Positions 7,964-15,815 of a stretch of 61,123 nucleotides of DNA are shown here, piece by piece. The notes below the pieces were generated by a model, which was not told the origin of the DNA, made no database searches, and saw only the letters and a program-made list of their open reading frames with translations. Source of the DNA: JANNRR01 sp031401675 (lineage in GTDB: Bacteria > Pseudomonadota > Alphaproteobacteria > Rhodobacterales > Rhodobacteraceae); the NCBI GenBank assembly GCA_031401675.1, contig JANNRR010000142.1, positions 1 through 61,123 on the forward strand, given 5' to 3'. How positions within the stretch are numbered: position 1 is the stretch's first letter; each line of letters starts with the position of its first letter. Both the position numbers and the translations under genes were made by a program.

Positions 7964-9976
7964 ATGGCAGTGGTTCTTGGCGTTGATACCGGCGGTACCT
8001 ATACCGATGCGGTGGTACTGGACGAAGGCACGACACGGGTGCTGGCCTCGGCCAAGTCGTTGACCACGCGTCAGGATTTGTCGCTGGGCATCGGGCGGGC
8101 GGTCGATGCGGCGCTGGCCGGGGCCGGAACCCGGGTTGACGAGGTCGTGCTGGTGTCGCTGTCGACCACGCTGGCCACCAACGCGCTGGTCGAGGGACAG
8201 GGCGGACGGGTGGCGCTGGTGTTCATCGGCTTTGCCGAGGCCGACCTCGCGCGGGGCGGGCTCTTGGAGGCGCTGAAGGGCGATCCGGTGGTGCAGGTTG
8301 CCGGAGGCCATGACCACGCCGGGCGCGAGATCGGGCCGTTGGATATGGGCCGGCTGGCGGCGGAGCTTGCCGTGCTGGGCCCGCAGGTCACCGGCTTTGC
8401 CGTGGCAGCGCGGTTCGGTGTGCGCAATCCGGCGCACGAACTGGCGGTGCGCGGCCTGATCCGGTCGGTGACCGGGCGGCCGGTGACCTGTGCGCACGAG
8501 CTTTCGGCGCGGCTGAACGGGCCGAAGCGGGCGCTGACGGCGGTGTTGAACGCCCGATTGATCGGGATGATCGATCAGCTGGTCAGCGGCTGCGAGGCGC
8601 ATTTGCGGGCCGTGGGGATCGCGGCGCCGCTGATGCTGGTGCGCGGTGACGGTGCGCTGATCTCGGCTGCGATGGCGCGCGAGCGGCCGATCGAGACCAT
8701 CCTGTCCGGACCGGCGGCGTCGATCGAGGGCGCGCGCTGGCTGACCGGCGAAAGCAATGCGCTGGTCAGCGATATCGGCGGGACCACGACGGATGTGGCG
8801 CTGCTGCGTGGCGGCCGGCCCAAGATCGATCCGATGGGGGCGCGGGTCGGTGCCTACCGCACCATGGTCGAAGCGGTGGCGATGCGGACCAGCGGACTGG
8901 GTGGCGACAGCGAGGTGCATCTGGTGTCGGGCGGGCTGGCCGGAGGGCTCCGGCTGGGGCCGCGCCGGCTGATCCCGGTGTCGCTTCTGGCGCAGGACCA
9001 TCCCGGCCTGGTGCATGCAGCGCTGGACCGGGCGCTGAATTCCGAGGTGGCCGGCGAACATGACGGGCGTTTCATCGTGCCCATGCGGCAAAGCGACGGC
9101 GCAACCGGGCTGAGCAGCCGCGAACAATCGGTGCTGGACCGGATCGGCGACGATCCCTGCACCGTGGCCGGGGCCCTGACCTCGCGGCTGGAAGAAGCGG
9201 CGCTGGCGCGGCTGGTGGCGCGGGGCGCGGTCATGATTTCGGGGGTGACGCCGTCGGATGCCAGCCATGTGCTGGGGCGGCTGCAGGTCTGGGATGGCGC
9301 GGCGGCGGCCAAGGCGCTGACGCTGTTCGCACGCAAGCGCGACGGCAGCGGCGAGCGGATCGCGGACGGGCCGGAAGCGATGGCCGGGTGCATCATCGAG
9401 CAGCTGACCGAGCAGACGGTGGAATGCCTGCTGGAGGCGGCGTTCGACGAGGACGGGGGCGATTGGGGCGGCATTGCCCCCGAAGTGCTGGCGCGGCATC
9501 CGCTGACGAAGGGAGGGCTGGACCGGCACGAAGGCGTGGTGCAGGTGACGCTGCGGCTGGGGGTGCCGGTGATCGGGCTCGGGGCGTCGGCACCGAGTTA
9601 TTACGGGGCGGTGGGTGAGAGGCTGGAGGCAAGGATGATCCTGCCCGAACATGCCGGGGTGGCCAACGCGATCGGCGCGGTGGTGGGGCAGGTGTCGATG
9701 CGGGCCGAGGGGCTGGTGACAAGCCCGGGCGCGGGTCGGTTCACGGCGCATCTGGCGACGGGGCCGGCGCAGTTCGGCGACAAGGCGGCGGCGTTGGCGG
9801 CGCTGGAGGCTGTGTTGCGGGAGGAGGCTTTGGGGCTGGCGCGGTCGGCGGGGGCGGTGGATGTGCGGTTCTCGGTAGCCCATGAAGTGCGCGAGGCAGT
9901 GATCGAGGGGCAGGCGATGTTCATTGAGGCGGCGGTCAGGGTGACGGCCTCGGGGCGGCCGCGTAGTGCGGTCTGA
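7964..9976 (+). CDS. Hydantoinase/oxoprolinase family protein (HyuA-like)
   Basis: 670 aa, normal for HyuA-type ATP-dependent amidohydrolases. Two ASKHA phosphate-binding motifs are present: VDTGGTYTD (residues 7-15) and SDIGGTTTDVALL (about 267-279). LSGPAASIEGA, before the second motif, is typical of the family. HyuA proteins open cyclic amides such as N-methylhydantoin or 5-oxoproline with ATP, usually together with a HyuB subunit; no hyuB gene lies nearby. The gene follows the GlxA-type regulator by 59 bases on the same strand and may be cotranscribed. Its substrate is unknown; the surroundings suggest an N-methylated or betaine-derived compound. A family A repeat follows the stop. Confidence 0.85.
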   Translation: MAVVLGVDTGGTYTDAVVLDEGTTRVLASAKSLTTRQDLSLGIGRAVDAALAGAGTRVDEVVLVSLSTTLATNALVEGQGGRVALVFIGFAEADLARGGLLEALKGDPVVQVAGGHDHAGREIGPLDMGRLAAELAVLGPQVTGFAVAARFGVRNPAHELAVRGLIRSVTGRPVTCAHELSARLNGPKRALTAVLNARLIGMIDQLVSGCEAHLRAVGIAAPLMLVRGDGALISAAMARERPIETILSGPAASIEGARWLTGESNALVSDIGGTTTDVALLRGGRPKIDPMGARVGAYRTMVEAVAMRTSGLGGDSEVHLVSGGLAGGLRLGPRRLIPVSLLAQDHPGLVHAALDRALNSEVAGEHDGRFIVPMRQSDGATGLSSREQSVLDRIGDDPCTVAGALTSRLEEAALARLVARGAVMISGVTPSDASHVLGRLQVWDGAAAAKALTLFARKRDGSGERIADGPEAMAGCIIEQLTEQTVECLLEAAFDEDGGDWGGIAPEVLARHPLTKGGLDRHEGVVQVTLRLGVPVIGLGASAPSYYGAVGERLEARMILPEHAGVANAIGAVVGQVSMRAEGLVTSPGAGRFTAHLATGPAQFGDKAAALAALEAVLREEALGLARSAGAVDVRFSVAHEVREAVIEGQAMFIEAAVRVTASGRPRSAV

Positions 9977-10000
9977 GAGGGTGATCTGGCGCCGCTGGCG

Positions 10001-10034
10001 GAGCCTCCGGCGGGGATATTCAGGGAACAAAGAG
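10001..10034 (+). repeat. Dispersed intergenic repeat, family A, after hyuA-like gene
   Basis: GAGCCTCCGGCGGGGATATT followed by CAGGGAACAAAGAG, starting 25 bases after the stop codon of the hyuA-like gene and in the same orientation. The preceding CGCTGGCGGAG can pair imperfectly with CTCCGGCGG. Confidence 0.75.
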
Positions 10035-10049
10035 TCCGAAGAGAGGGCA

Positions 10050-10063
10050 TAACACGTGTGTTA
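10050..10063. promoter_or_regulatory. Short inverted repeat TAACAC-GT-GTGTTA
   Basis: A perfect 6-bp inverted repeat with a 2-base spacer lies between two convergent genes. There is no T-run. It could be a weak hairpin or a protein site; position alone does not decide. Confidence 0.3.
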
Positions 10064-10120
10064 CGCTTGGTAAGAAATTGAAATAGATCAGATTTCCTGC
10101 CGGCATTAAGCGCTTGTCAA

Positions 10121-11020
10121 CTATTCCAGACGGGCCGGGAAGCCGGGCGCGCGCAGGTCGGTGCCAAGCGCATCTTCCAGCAGTTTCACGATCTGGGTCG
10201 ATTGCGCCTGACCGCCATAGACCGATTTGCCCTTGATGAATGTTTGCAGCGTTTGCCCGGCGAGATCGAGCGGTACGCCGTAGTCACGCCCGAAGCCCAT
10301 GGCAAAGCCGAGGTCTTTCAGCGCCAGATCCATTGTGAAGGCGATGTCGTAGCTGCCGTTCAGGATCAGTTGCCCTTCTGTCTCATGCACGAAGCTCGAG
10401 CCGGAGGAGGCGGTGATGGCAGCCCAGGCTTTGCCAAGATCAAGGCCGCCGCGTTTGGCCAGCATCAGCGCCTCGCCATCCGCGACGAGGTGGATGAAGG
10501 CGAGCATGTTGGTTATGACCTTGATCACAGCGGCAGAGCCGAGCGGGCCCATGTGGAACACCTTGTTTCCCATGGCCTTTATCGCCGGTTCGTGCAGCGC
10601 GAACAGGTCATCGTCGCCACCGACCAGCATGGTGATTTCGCCGCGTGCGGCGAGGTGGACACCGCCGGTGACGGGAAGCTCCAAGGTGCGGACGCCTTTT
10701 TGTGCTGCAATATCAGCGAGGCGGAGGATTTCTTCGCGGCCGAGGGTGGACATCTCGATCCAGGTTTGCCCCGGTTTGGCGGTGGTGAGAATGTCCGACA
10801 GCACCGCCGCCGAAATGGCTGGCGAGGGCAGGCAAGTGATGACGGCATCTACCCTTTGAGTCAGAGCGGCGGGGCTGTCGGCCCAGCGTGCGCCGGATTG
10901 TTCAAGTTTTTCCGCTGTCTGGCGGTTGATGTCGGTGACGGTGACGGCGAAGCCTTCGCGGAGCAAGGACGCAGCGAGGTGGGCGCCGAGGTTGCCCAAG
11001 CCGACGAAACCATAGTGCAT
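10121..11020 (-). CDS. 3-hydroxyisobutyrate dehydrogenase-family NAD(P) oxidoreductase
   Basis: 299 aa from the ATG at 11020 (MHYGFVGLGNLGAHLA); the frame is open 57 bases further upstream, but this start puts the nucleotide-binding GLGNLG at residues 7-12, as in the family. The middle holds the substrate segment (LPVTGGVHLAARGEITMLVGG), and GSAAVIKVITNM at about 160-172 carries the conserved catalytic Lys (about 168). Such enzymes oxidise beta-hydroxyacids or reduce tartronate semialdehyde-type compounds. It is on the minus strand, 72 bases downstream of the LysR gene, so the two may be cotranscribed. Substrate unknown. Confidence 0.85.
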   Translation of the reverse strand: MHYGFVGLGNLGAHLAASLLREGFAVTVTDINRQTAEKLEQSGARWADSPAALTQRVDAVITCLPSPAISAAVLSDILTTAKPGQTWIEMSTLGREEILRLADIAAQKGVRTLELPVTGGVHLAARGEITMLVGGDDDLFALHEPAIKAMGNKVFHMGPLGSAAVIKVITNMLAFIHLVADGEALMLAKRGGLDLGKAWAAITASSGSSFVHETEGQLILNGSYDIAFTMDLALKDLGFAMGFGRDYGVPLDLAGQTLQTFIKGKSVYGGQAQSTQIVKLLEDALGTDLRAPGFPARLE

Positions 11021-11092
11021 TCTGACCCCCGGAATGTCGATTTTGCCGCACTCTAACGACGGGTGGCAGGCGCGCAAACCGGATTGAAGTTC

Positions 11093-12007
11093 TTATGCGC
11101 GCGGTCGATCACCGGACGGGACATTGGGCGGGACAATGGGCGGGGCAATGGGCGGGGCAGTGGGTGCAAACTGGGCCCGCAGCGCACCGAGCAGGCGGCG
11201 ATGGGTGGCGACGTGACGGCGTCGGATGTGGATGACGCAATGCACCGGCTGCGGGATCGGCGGGGCATCGGTCACGAAGCGGGCGATGCCGTCGGCCACC
11301 AGCGCCTGCGCCGAGCGCTCGATCAGATAGGCGGAGCCGCCGAGGGTGCGCAACAGGCTGGCGACCGTGGTCGAGAGGCCGGAGGCGACGGGCGATCTGG
11401 CGGGCTGGGTCAGCACATCGCGCTGCGCCGCCGAAAAGGCCGGGGAGTAATCGGCGAGCATCAGGCGGTCGGGGGCTACCTGAGCCAGCGTCTCGGCGTG
11501 GGTCGAGACCATGCGGTAGGTGATGTCGCCGAGCCGTTCGTAGTGCAGATCTGGGTGTGGGAACGGGGTGAACAGGATGGCGAGATCGTGTGCGCCGGAC
11601 AGCACATCCTCTGACATTTGCGCGGAAAAATCTGCCTCGATGTAGAAGGTGGCACCGGGAAGGGCGGCGAGGAGGGCGGGCACCCAGTCGCCGATATGGG
11701 TGGTGGCGAGGTCGGATTGCAGGCCGAGGCGCAGGCGCGGGCCCTCGGAGGTGCCGCCCGACAGCGAGCGGCGCGCCTCGTTCCATTCATGGCGGAGTGC
11801 GCGTGCATGGCTGAGAAAGGCCAGGCCGGCGGTGGTTGGCGTGGTGCCGGCGCGGGAGCGTTCGAACAGCGAGGCGCAAAGCTGGGCCTCGAGCGACTGG
11901 ATACGGGTCGAGACGGTGGATTGCTTGACGCCGAGCCGGTCGGCGGTGCGGTTGAAGCTGTTGGTTTCCATCAGGTCGAGGAAAGTGTCGATCAGGTCGA
12001 TCTGCAT
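11093..12007 (-). CDS. LysR-family transcription regulator
   Basis: 304 aa from the ATG at 12007 (MQIDLIDTFLDLMETNSFN); an AGCG-rich GGAG site precedes it. Residues about 5-62 form the LysR winged helix-turn-helix (FNRTADRLGVKQSTVSTRI), followed by a periplasmic-binding-like effector domain. The last 25 residues are a Pro/Ile/Ala-rich tail (APPIAPPIVPPNVP) encoded by a 12-bp tandem repeat and are not part of the fold. The gene diverges from the dimethylglycine dehydrogenase-like gene, with a LysR-type T-N11-A box in between, so it probably controls that gene and itself. Confidence 0.87.
   Translation of the reverse strand: MQIDLIDTFLDLMETNSFNRTADRLGVKQSTVSTRIQSLEAQLCASLFERSRAGTTPTTAGLAFLSHARALRHEWNEARRSLSGGTSEGPRLRLGLQSDLATTHIGDWVPALLAALPGATFYIEADFSAQMSEDVLSGAHDLAILFTPFPHPDLHYERLGDITYRMVSTHAETLAQVAPDRLMLADYSPAFSAAQRDVLTQPARSPVASGLSTTVASLLRTLGGSAYLIERSAQALVADGIARFVTDAPPIPQPVHCVIHIRRRHVATHRRLLGALRAQFAPTAPPIAPPIVPPNVPSGDRPRA
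11116..11163. repeat. 12-bp tandem repeat inside the LysR gene end
   Basis: About four units resembling GGGCGGGGCAAT lie head to tail and encode the P-P-I-A/V tail of the LysR protein. Such repeats vary by slippage, so the tail length is likely to differ between strains. Confidence 0.6.
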
Positions 12008-12045
12008 GGCTGCGCTCCGGCGGTTCGGGGGGCAGTCTAATCTGA

Positions 12046-12058
12046 ATTGTCGATCAAT
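12046..12058. promoter_or_regulatory. LysR-type box upstream of lysR and the DMGDH-like gene
   Basis: ATTGTCGATCAAT is an inverted repeat (ATTG-N5-CAAT) that also fits the T-N11-A rule of LysR regulators. It lies 39 bases before the lysR start and 110 bases before the divergent dehydrogenase gene, the usual autoregulatory position. Confidence 0.5.
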
Positions 12059-12115
12059 AAAGCCCCTGCGTGATGATTGAAGGGGCGGAGAAAGCGGCTT
12101 AGCGATGGATGTGGA

Positions 12116-12148
12116 AAGCATGCAGGTTTCATGCAGCTTTCATGCAGG
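12116..12148. promoter_or_regulatory. Three tandem 11-bp repeats (TTTCATGCAGS) before the DMGDH-like gene
   Basis: TTTCATGCAGC and TTTCATGCAGG at 12127 and 12138, preceded by a partial unit sharing the last eight bases (CATGCAGG). This is the same 11-bp unit as at 5891-5923. It lies 20-53 bases before the start codon, overlapping where the promoter or leader should be. A shared regulator for carnitine oxidation and betaine demethylation is the simplest reading, but it is inferred. Confidence 0.6.
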
Positions 12149-12168
12149 TGAATTTCCGGAGCTGATCG

Positions 12169-14643
12169 ATGGCCGAGCCCGCCGCACAGACGACCCCGAG
12201 CCACGCACAGATGCCTTCGCAAGCGCGCGTGGTGATCATCGGTGGCGGGGCGGTGGGGGTATCGTCGCTGTACCATCTGGCAAAGGCTGGCTGGACCCAC
12301 TGCGTGCTGCTGGAGAAGAACGAGCTAACGGCCGGCAGCACCTGGCATGCGGCGGGGAATGTGCCGACGTTTTCGACCAGCTGGTCGCTGATGAACCTGC
12401 AGCGGTATTCGACGGAGTTGTACCGCGGGCTCGGCGAGGCGGTCGGCTATCCGATGAACTATCATGTGACCGGCTCGATCCGGCTGGCGCATTCGCGCGA
12501 GCGGATGATGGAGTTCGCTCGCGCCAAGGGCATGGGGCGCTATCAGGGGATGGCGATCGATGTGCTTGGCGTGGACGAGATCAAGGGGAAGTATCCGTTT
12601 CTGGAGACCCATGATCTGAAGGGGGCGCTCTATGACCCCGCCGATGGCGACATCGATCCGGCGCAGCTGACGCAAGCGTTGGCCAAGGGCGCGCGCGAGA
12701 TGGGGGCGACGATTGTGCGGTTTTGCCCGGCCACCGGCGTATCGCGGGTGGCGGGTGAATGGGTGGTGCATACGGCGCGCGGCGATATCCGCTGCGACAT
12801 CGTGGTGAACGCGGCGGGGTACTATGCGCAGCGAGTGGGCGAGTGGTTTATTCCGCATGGCGGGCGGCGGGTGCCGATGGTGGCGATGAGCCACCAGTAT
12901 CTGCTGAGCGAGCCGATTGCCGAAATCGAGGCCTGGAGCCGCGAGGTCGGGCACAAGCTGCCGCTGCTGCGCGATGTGGATTCGTCGTATTACCTGCGAC
13001 AGGAAAAGACCGGGTTCAATCTGGGGCCCTATGAGCGCAATTGCCGGGCGCATTGGGTGACGCCGGATGACCCGCTGCCCGAGGATTTTTCGTTCCAGTT
13101 GTACCCTGACGATCTGGACCGGCTGGAATGGTACATCGAGGACGCGATGGCACGGGTGCCGCTGTTGGGCACGGCGGGGATATCGAAAGTGATCAACGGA
13201 CCGATTCCTTACACGCCGGATGGCAACCCCTTGATCGGGCCGATGCCCGGGGTGCCGAATGCGTATGAGGCATGTGTGTTCACGTTCGGCATCGCGCAGG
13301 CCGGCGGGGCGGGCAAGGTGCTGGCGGAGTGGGTGACGACGGGCGCGACCGAATGGGACATGTGGTCGTGCGATCCGCGGCGGTTCACGGGCTATACCGA
13401 TGACGCGTATTGCGTGGCCAAGGGGATGGAAGTTTACGGGCACGAGTACGGGATGCAGTTTCCACTGGCGCGCTGGCCGGCGGGCGCTGACCGGCGGCTG
13501 AGCCCGGTGCATGAGCGGGTACGGGCTCTGGGCGGGGTGTTCGGGGCCTATAACGGCTGGGAGCGGGCGAACTGGTTCGCGCACCCGGGCGATGACGTGA
13601 GCTTTGCGGCGGCGCAGACCTGGGGACGGGCGGGGCCGTGGGAGGCACGGATCAGGGCGGAATGCGCGGCGGTGCGCGACGGGGTCGGGGTGCTGGACCT
13701 GCCGGGATTCTCGCGGTTCGAGCTGTCGGGCGCGGGGGCGGGCGCGTGGCTGTCGGGCATGGTAGCGGGGGGCTTGCCGAAAGAGGGGCGGGTCGGGCTG
13801 GTCTATTTCGCCGATGAGCGGGGGCGCATACAGACCGAGATGACGGTTTTGAGTGGCGGCGGCGACCGGTTTACGCTGATCACGGCGTCGGTGGCGCAGT
13901 GGCATGATTTCGAGTGGCTGAAGGGGCGGCTTGCACGTGGTTTGTTGCTGGAGGACCGGTCGGGGGAACGGGATACGCTGATCGTGACAGGGCCGAAGGC
14001 GCGGGATTTGTTCGCGGGGATTGGCGAGGCGGATTGGTCCTTGCCGTGGCTGTCGCATCAGACGGGGCGCGTGGCGGGGCGGGAATGCCAGCTCTTAAGA
14101 GTGAGCTTTGCCGGGGAGCTGGGCTGGGAAGTTCATGCGTTGCATGAAGACATGCCGGTGATTTACGAGGCGGTTCTGGCGGCGGGGGCGGTGCCGTTCG
14201 GAATGTTTGCCTTGAACTCCTTGCGGGTCGAAAAGGGCTATCGGGCGTGGAAGGGCGATCTGTCGACCGATTATACGCTGCTGGAGGGCGGGCTGGAGCG
14301 GTTCATCCGCTGGGACAAGCCGGAGTTCGTCGGCAAGGCGGCGTTGCTGGCCGAGAAGCAGCGCGGGGCGCGCAAGCGGTTTGTGACCTTGCTGGTGGAC
14401 GCGGGTGAATGCGACGCGCCGTACATGTCGACGTTGTGGCATGACGGAGCGGTGGTCGGGGAGACCACCTCGGGGGCCTGGGGCTACCGGGTTGGGGCTT
14501 CGGTCGCGCTGGGCATGTTGAAGGCGGAACTGGCGGTGCCGGGAACGGCGGTCGAGGTCGAGATTTACGGCGAGCGGTTCGGCGCGGTGGTGCAGGCCGA
14601 CAAGCCGCTGTGGGATCCGGCGAACGAGCGGTTGCGCGGCTGA
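12169..14643 (+). CDS. Dimethylglycine/sarcosine dehydrogenase-like flavoprotein (FAD + GcvT domains)
   Basis: 824 aa. The N-terminus (about 18-400) is a DAO-type FAD oxidoreductase: VVIIGGGAVGVSSLYHLA is the dinucleotide fold, and LTAGSTWHAAG carries His60, aligned with the histidine that binds FAD covalently in mammalian dimethylglycine dehydrogenase. The C-terminus (about 430-820) is a GcvT aminomethyltransferase domain plus its C-terminal barrel. The layout is that of dimethylglycine and sarcosine dehydrogenases, which oxidise an N-methyl group and pass formaldehyde to tetrahydrofolate. A related protein is encoded at 15808. GGAG precedes the ATG. Exact substrate (dimethylglycine, sarcosine or another N-methyl amine) cannot be told from sequence. 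Confidence 0.88.
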   Translation: MAEPAAQTTPSHAQMPSQARVVIIGGGAVGVSSLYHLAKAGWTHCVLLEKNELTAGSTWHAAGNVPTFSTSWSLMNLQRYSTELYRGLGEAVGYPMNYHVTGSIRLAHSRERMMEFARAKGMGRYQGMAIDVLGVDEIKGKYPFLETHDLKGALYDPADGDIDPAQLTQALAKGAREMGATIVRFCPATGVSRVAGEWVVHTARGDIRCDIVVNAAGYYAQRVGEWFIPHGGRRVPMVAMSHQYLLSEPIAEIEAWSREVGHKLPLLRDVDSSYYLRQEKTGFNLGPYERNCRAHWVTPDDPLPEDFSFQLYPDDLDRLEWYIEDAMARVPLLGTAGISKVINGPIPYTPDGNPLIGPMPGVPNAYEACVFTFGIAQAGGAGKVLAEWVTTGATEWDMWSCDPRRFTGYTDDAYCVAKGMEVYGHEYGMQFPLARWPAGADRRLSPVHERVRALGGVFGAYNGWERANWFAHPGDDVSFAAAQTWGRAGPWEARIRAECAAVRDGVGVLDLPGFSRFELSGAGAGAWLSGMVAGGLPKEGRVGLVYFADERGRIQTEMTVLSGGGDRFTLITASVAQWHDFEWLKGRLARGLLLEDRSGERDTLIVTGPKARDLFAGIGEADWSLPWLSHQTGRVAGRECQLLRVSFAGELGWEVHALHEDMPVIYEAVLAAGAVPFGMFALNSLRVEKGYRAWKGDLSTDYTLLEGGLERFIRWDKPEFVGKAALLAEKQRGARKRFVTLLVDAGECDAPYMSTLWHDGAVVGETTSGAWGYRVGASVALGMLKAELAVPGTAVEVEIYGERFGAVVQADKPLWDPANERLRG

Positions 14644-14664
14644 GGGGGCACTTTCCCACAAAAC

Positions 14665-14700
14665 AGAGCCTCCGGCGGGGGTATTTGTGGAACAAGGAGG
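14665..14700 (+). repeat. Dispersed intergenic repeat, family A, after the first DMGDH-like gene
   Basis: AGCCTCCGGCGGGGGTATTT followed by GTGGAACAAGGAGG, starting 22 bases after the stop. Upstream TTCCCACAAA pairs with the downstream TTTGTGGAA apart from one bulge, so this copy can fold into a larger hairpin like those at 18273 and 51209. Confidence 0.7.
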
Positions 14701-14780
14701 AGTGAGGCTGTGCGTGAGGCGGATGGCGGGCGGTTTCGGGGAGCGGGCATGGCAGATTGCCGGGTCTGCAGGGGGGCCGT

Positions 14781-15815
14781 GTGAGCGTGCCGGAGCAGAT
14801 GAGCGGTGTGCAGTTGATGCGGCATTGCGGGCCGGAGCGGCTGGTCTGGTCGGACCGGATCGCGGTGCCGAAGCCAGGGCCGGGCGAGGTGTTGGTGCAG
14901 GTGCTGGCGGCGGGGGTGAATGCGACGGATATCAACACGCGGGTCGGCTGGCACGACAAGGGTGAGGAGGCCGGTTGGGCGGGGGTGATCGCGTTTCCGC
15001 GGATTCAGGGCTCGGACCTTTGCGGGCGGGTGGTGGCGTTGGGAGCGGGGGTCGAAGGGGTGCGTTTGGGGGCGCGGGTCATTTGCCCGACCAATCAGGC
15101 TGAGCCGACGGCGGAGAACCCGCTAGCGTTCCGGTCGATCGGGTCGGAGTTTGACGGGACGTTGGCGGAGTTCCGTCTGTTGCAGGCGCGGCATCTGCAT
15201 GACGTGAGCGCTTCGGTCCTGAGCGATATCGAGATCGGGGCGATGCCCTGTGCTTATGGCACGGCGCACAATCTGTTGAGCCGGGCGGCGGTCAGGGTGG
15301 GCGAGCGGGTGCTGGTGACCGCTGCGGCGGGTGGGGTCGGCCATGCGGCGGTACAGCTGGCGGTGTTGCGCGGGGCTTTGGTGACCGGGCAATGTTCGGC
15401 GGCCAAGGCGGATGTGGTGCGGGCAGCGGGCGCGCTGGTGCTGGACCGCGAGGCGGTGCCGGGGTCGAAAAGCTTTGATGTGGTGATCGACGTGGTCGGT
15501 GGCGACGGCTGGAACGACCGGCTGACGGCGCTGAAACCCGGCGGGCGCTATGCGGTGTCGGGGGCGGTGGCGGGGCCGATGATGGCGGGCGATCTGCGCA
15601 CCGTCTATCTGAACGATCTGACACTGTTCGGCTGCACCCACCAAAGCCGCGAGGTGTTTGCCGGGCTGGTGACGATCATCAACACCGGGCAGGCGCGGCC
15701 TTTAGTATCGAAGGTCTACCCCTTGCGTCAGATCGTGCAGGCACAGGCGGATCTGGCGGCCGGGCGTTATCCCGGTAAACTGGTTCTGATCCCGTCGGAG
15801 ACTGCGCATGACTGA
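14781..15815 (+). CDS. MDR-family NAD(P) oxidoreductase (quinone oxidoreductase-like)
   Basis: 344 aa from a GTG at 14781 with a GGGGGG stretch just before it; a TTG at 14757 and an ATG at 14799 are other possible starts. It has the GroES-like N-terminus (PKPGPGEVLVQVLAAGVNATDIN), the Rossmann motif VTAAAGGVGHAAVQLA, and the C-terminal AQADLAAGRYPGKLVLI of medium-chain dehydrogenases. The structural zinc cysteines are absent, so it is of the quinone-oxidoreductase type. It overlaps the next gene by 8 bases (ATGACTGA), so the two are coupled and presumably serve one pathway. Substrate unknown. Confidence 0.85.
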   Translation: MSVPEQMSGVQLMRHCGPERLVWSDRIAVPKPGPGEVLVQVLAAGVNATDINTRVGWHDKGEEAGWAGVIAFPRIQGSDLCGRVVALGAGVEGVRLGARVICPTNQAEPTAENPLAFRSIGSEFDGTLAEFRLLQARHLHDVSASVLSDIEIGAMPCAYGTAHNLLSRAAVRVGERVLVTAAAGGVGHAAVQLAVLRGALVTGQCSAAKADVVRAAGALVLDREAVPGSKSFDVVIDVVGGDGWNDRLTALKPGGRYAVSGAVAGPMMAGDLRTVYLNDLTLFGCTHQSREVFAGLVTIINTGQARPLVSKVYPLRQIVQAQADLAAGRYPGKLVLIPSETAHD

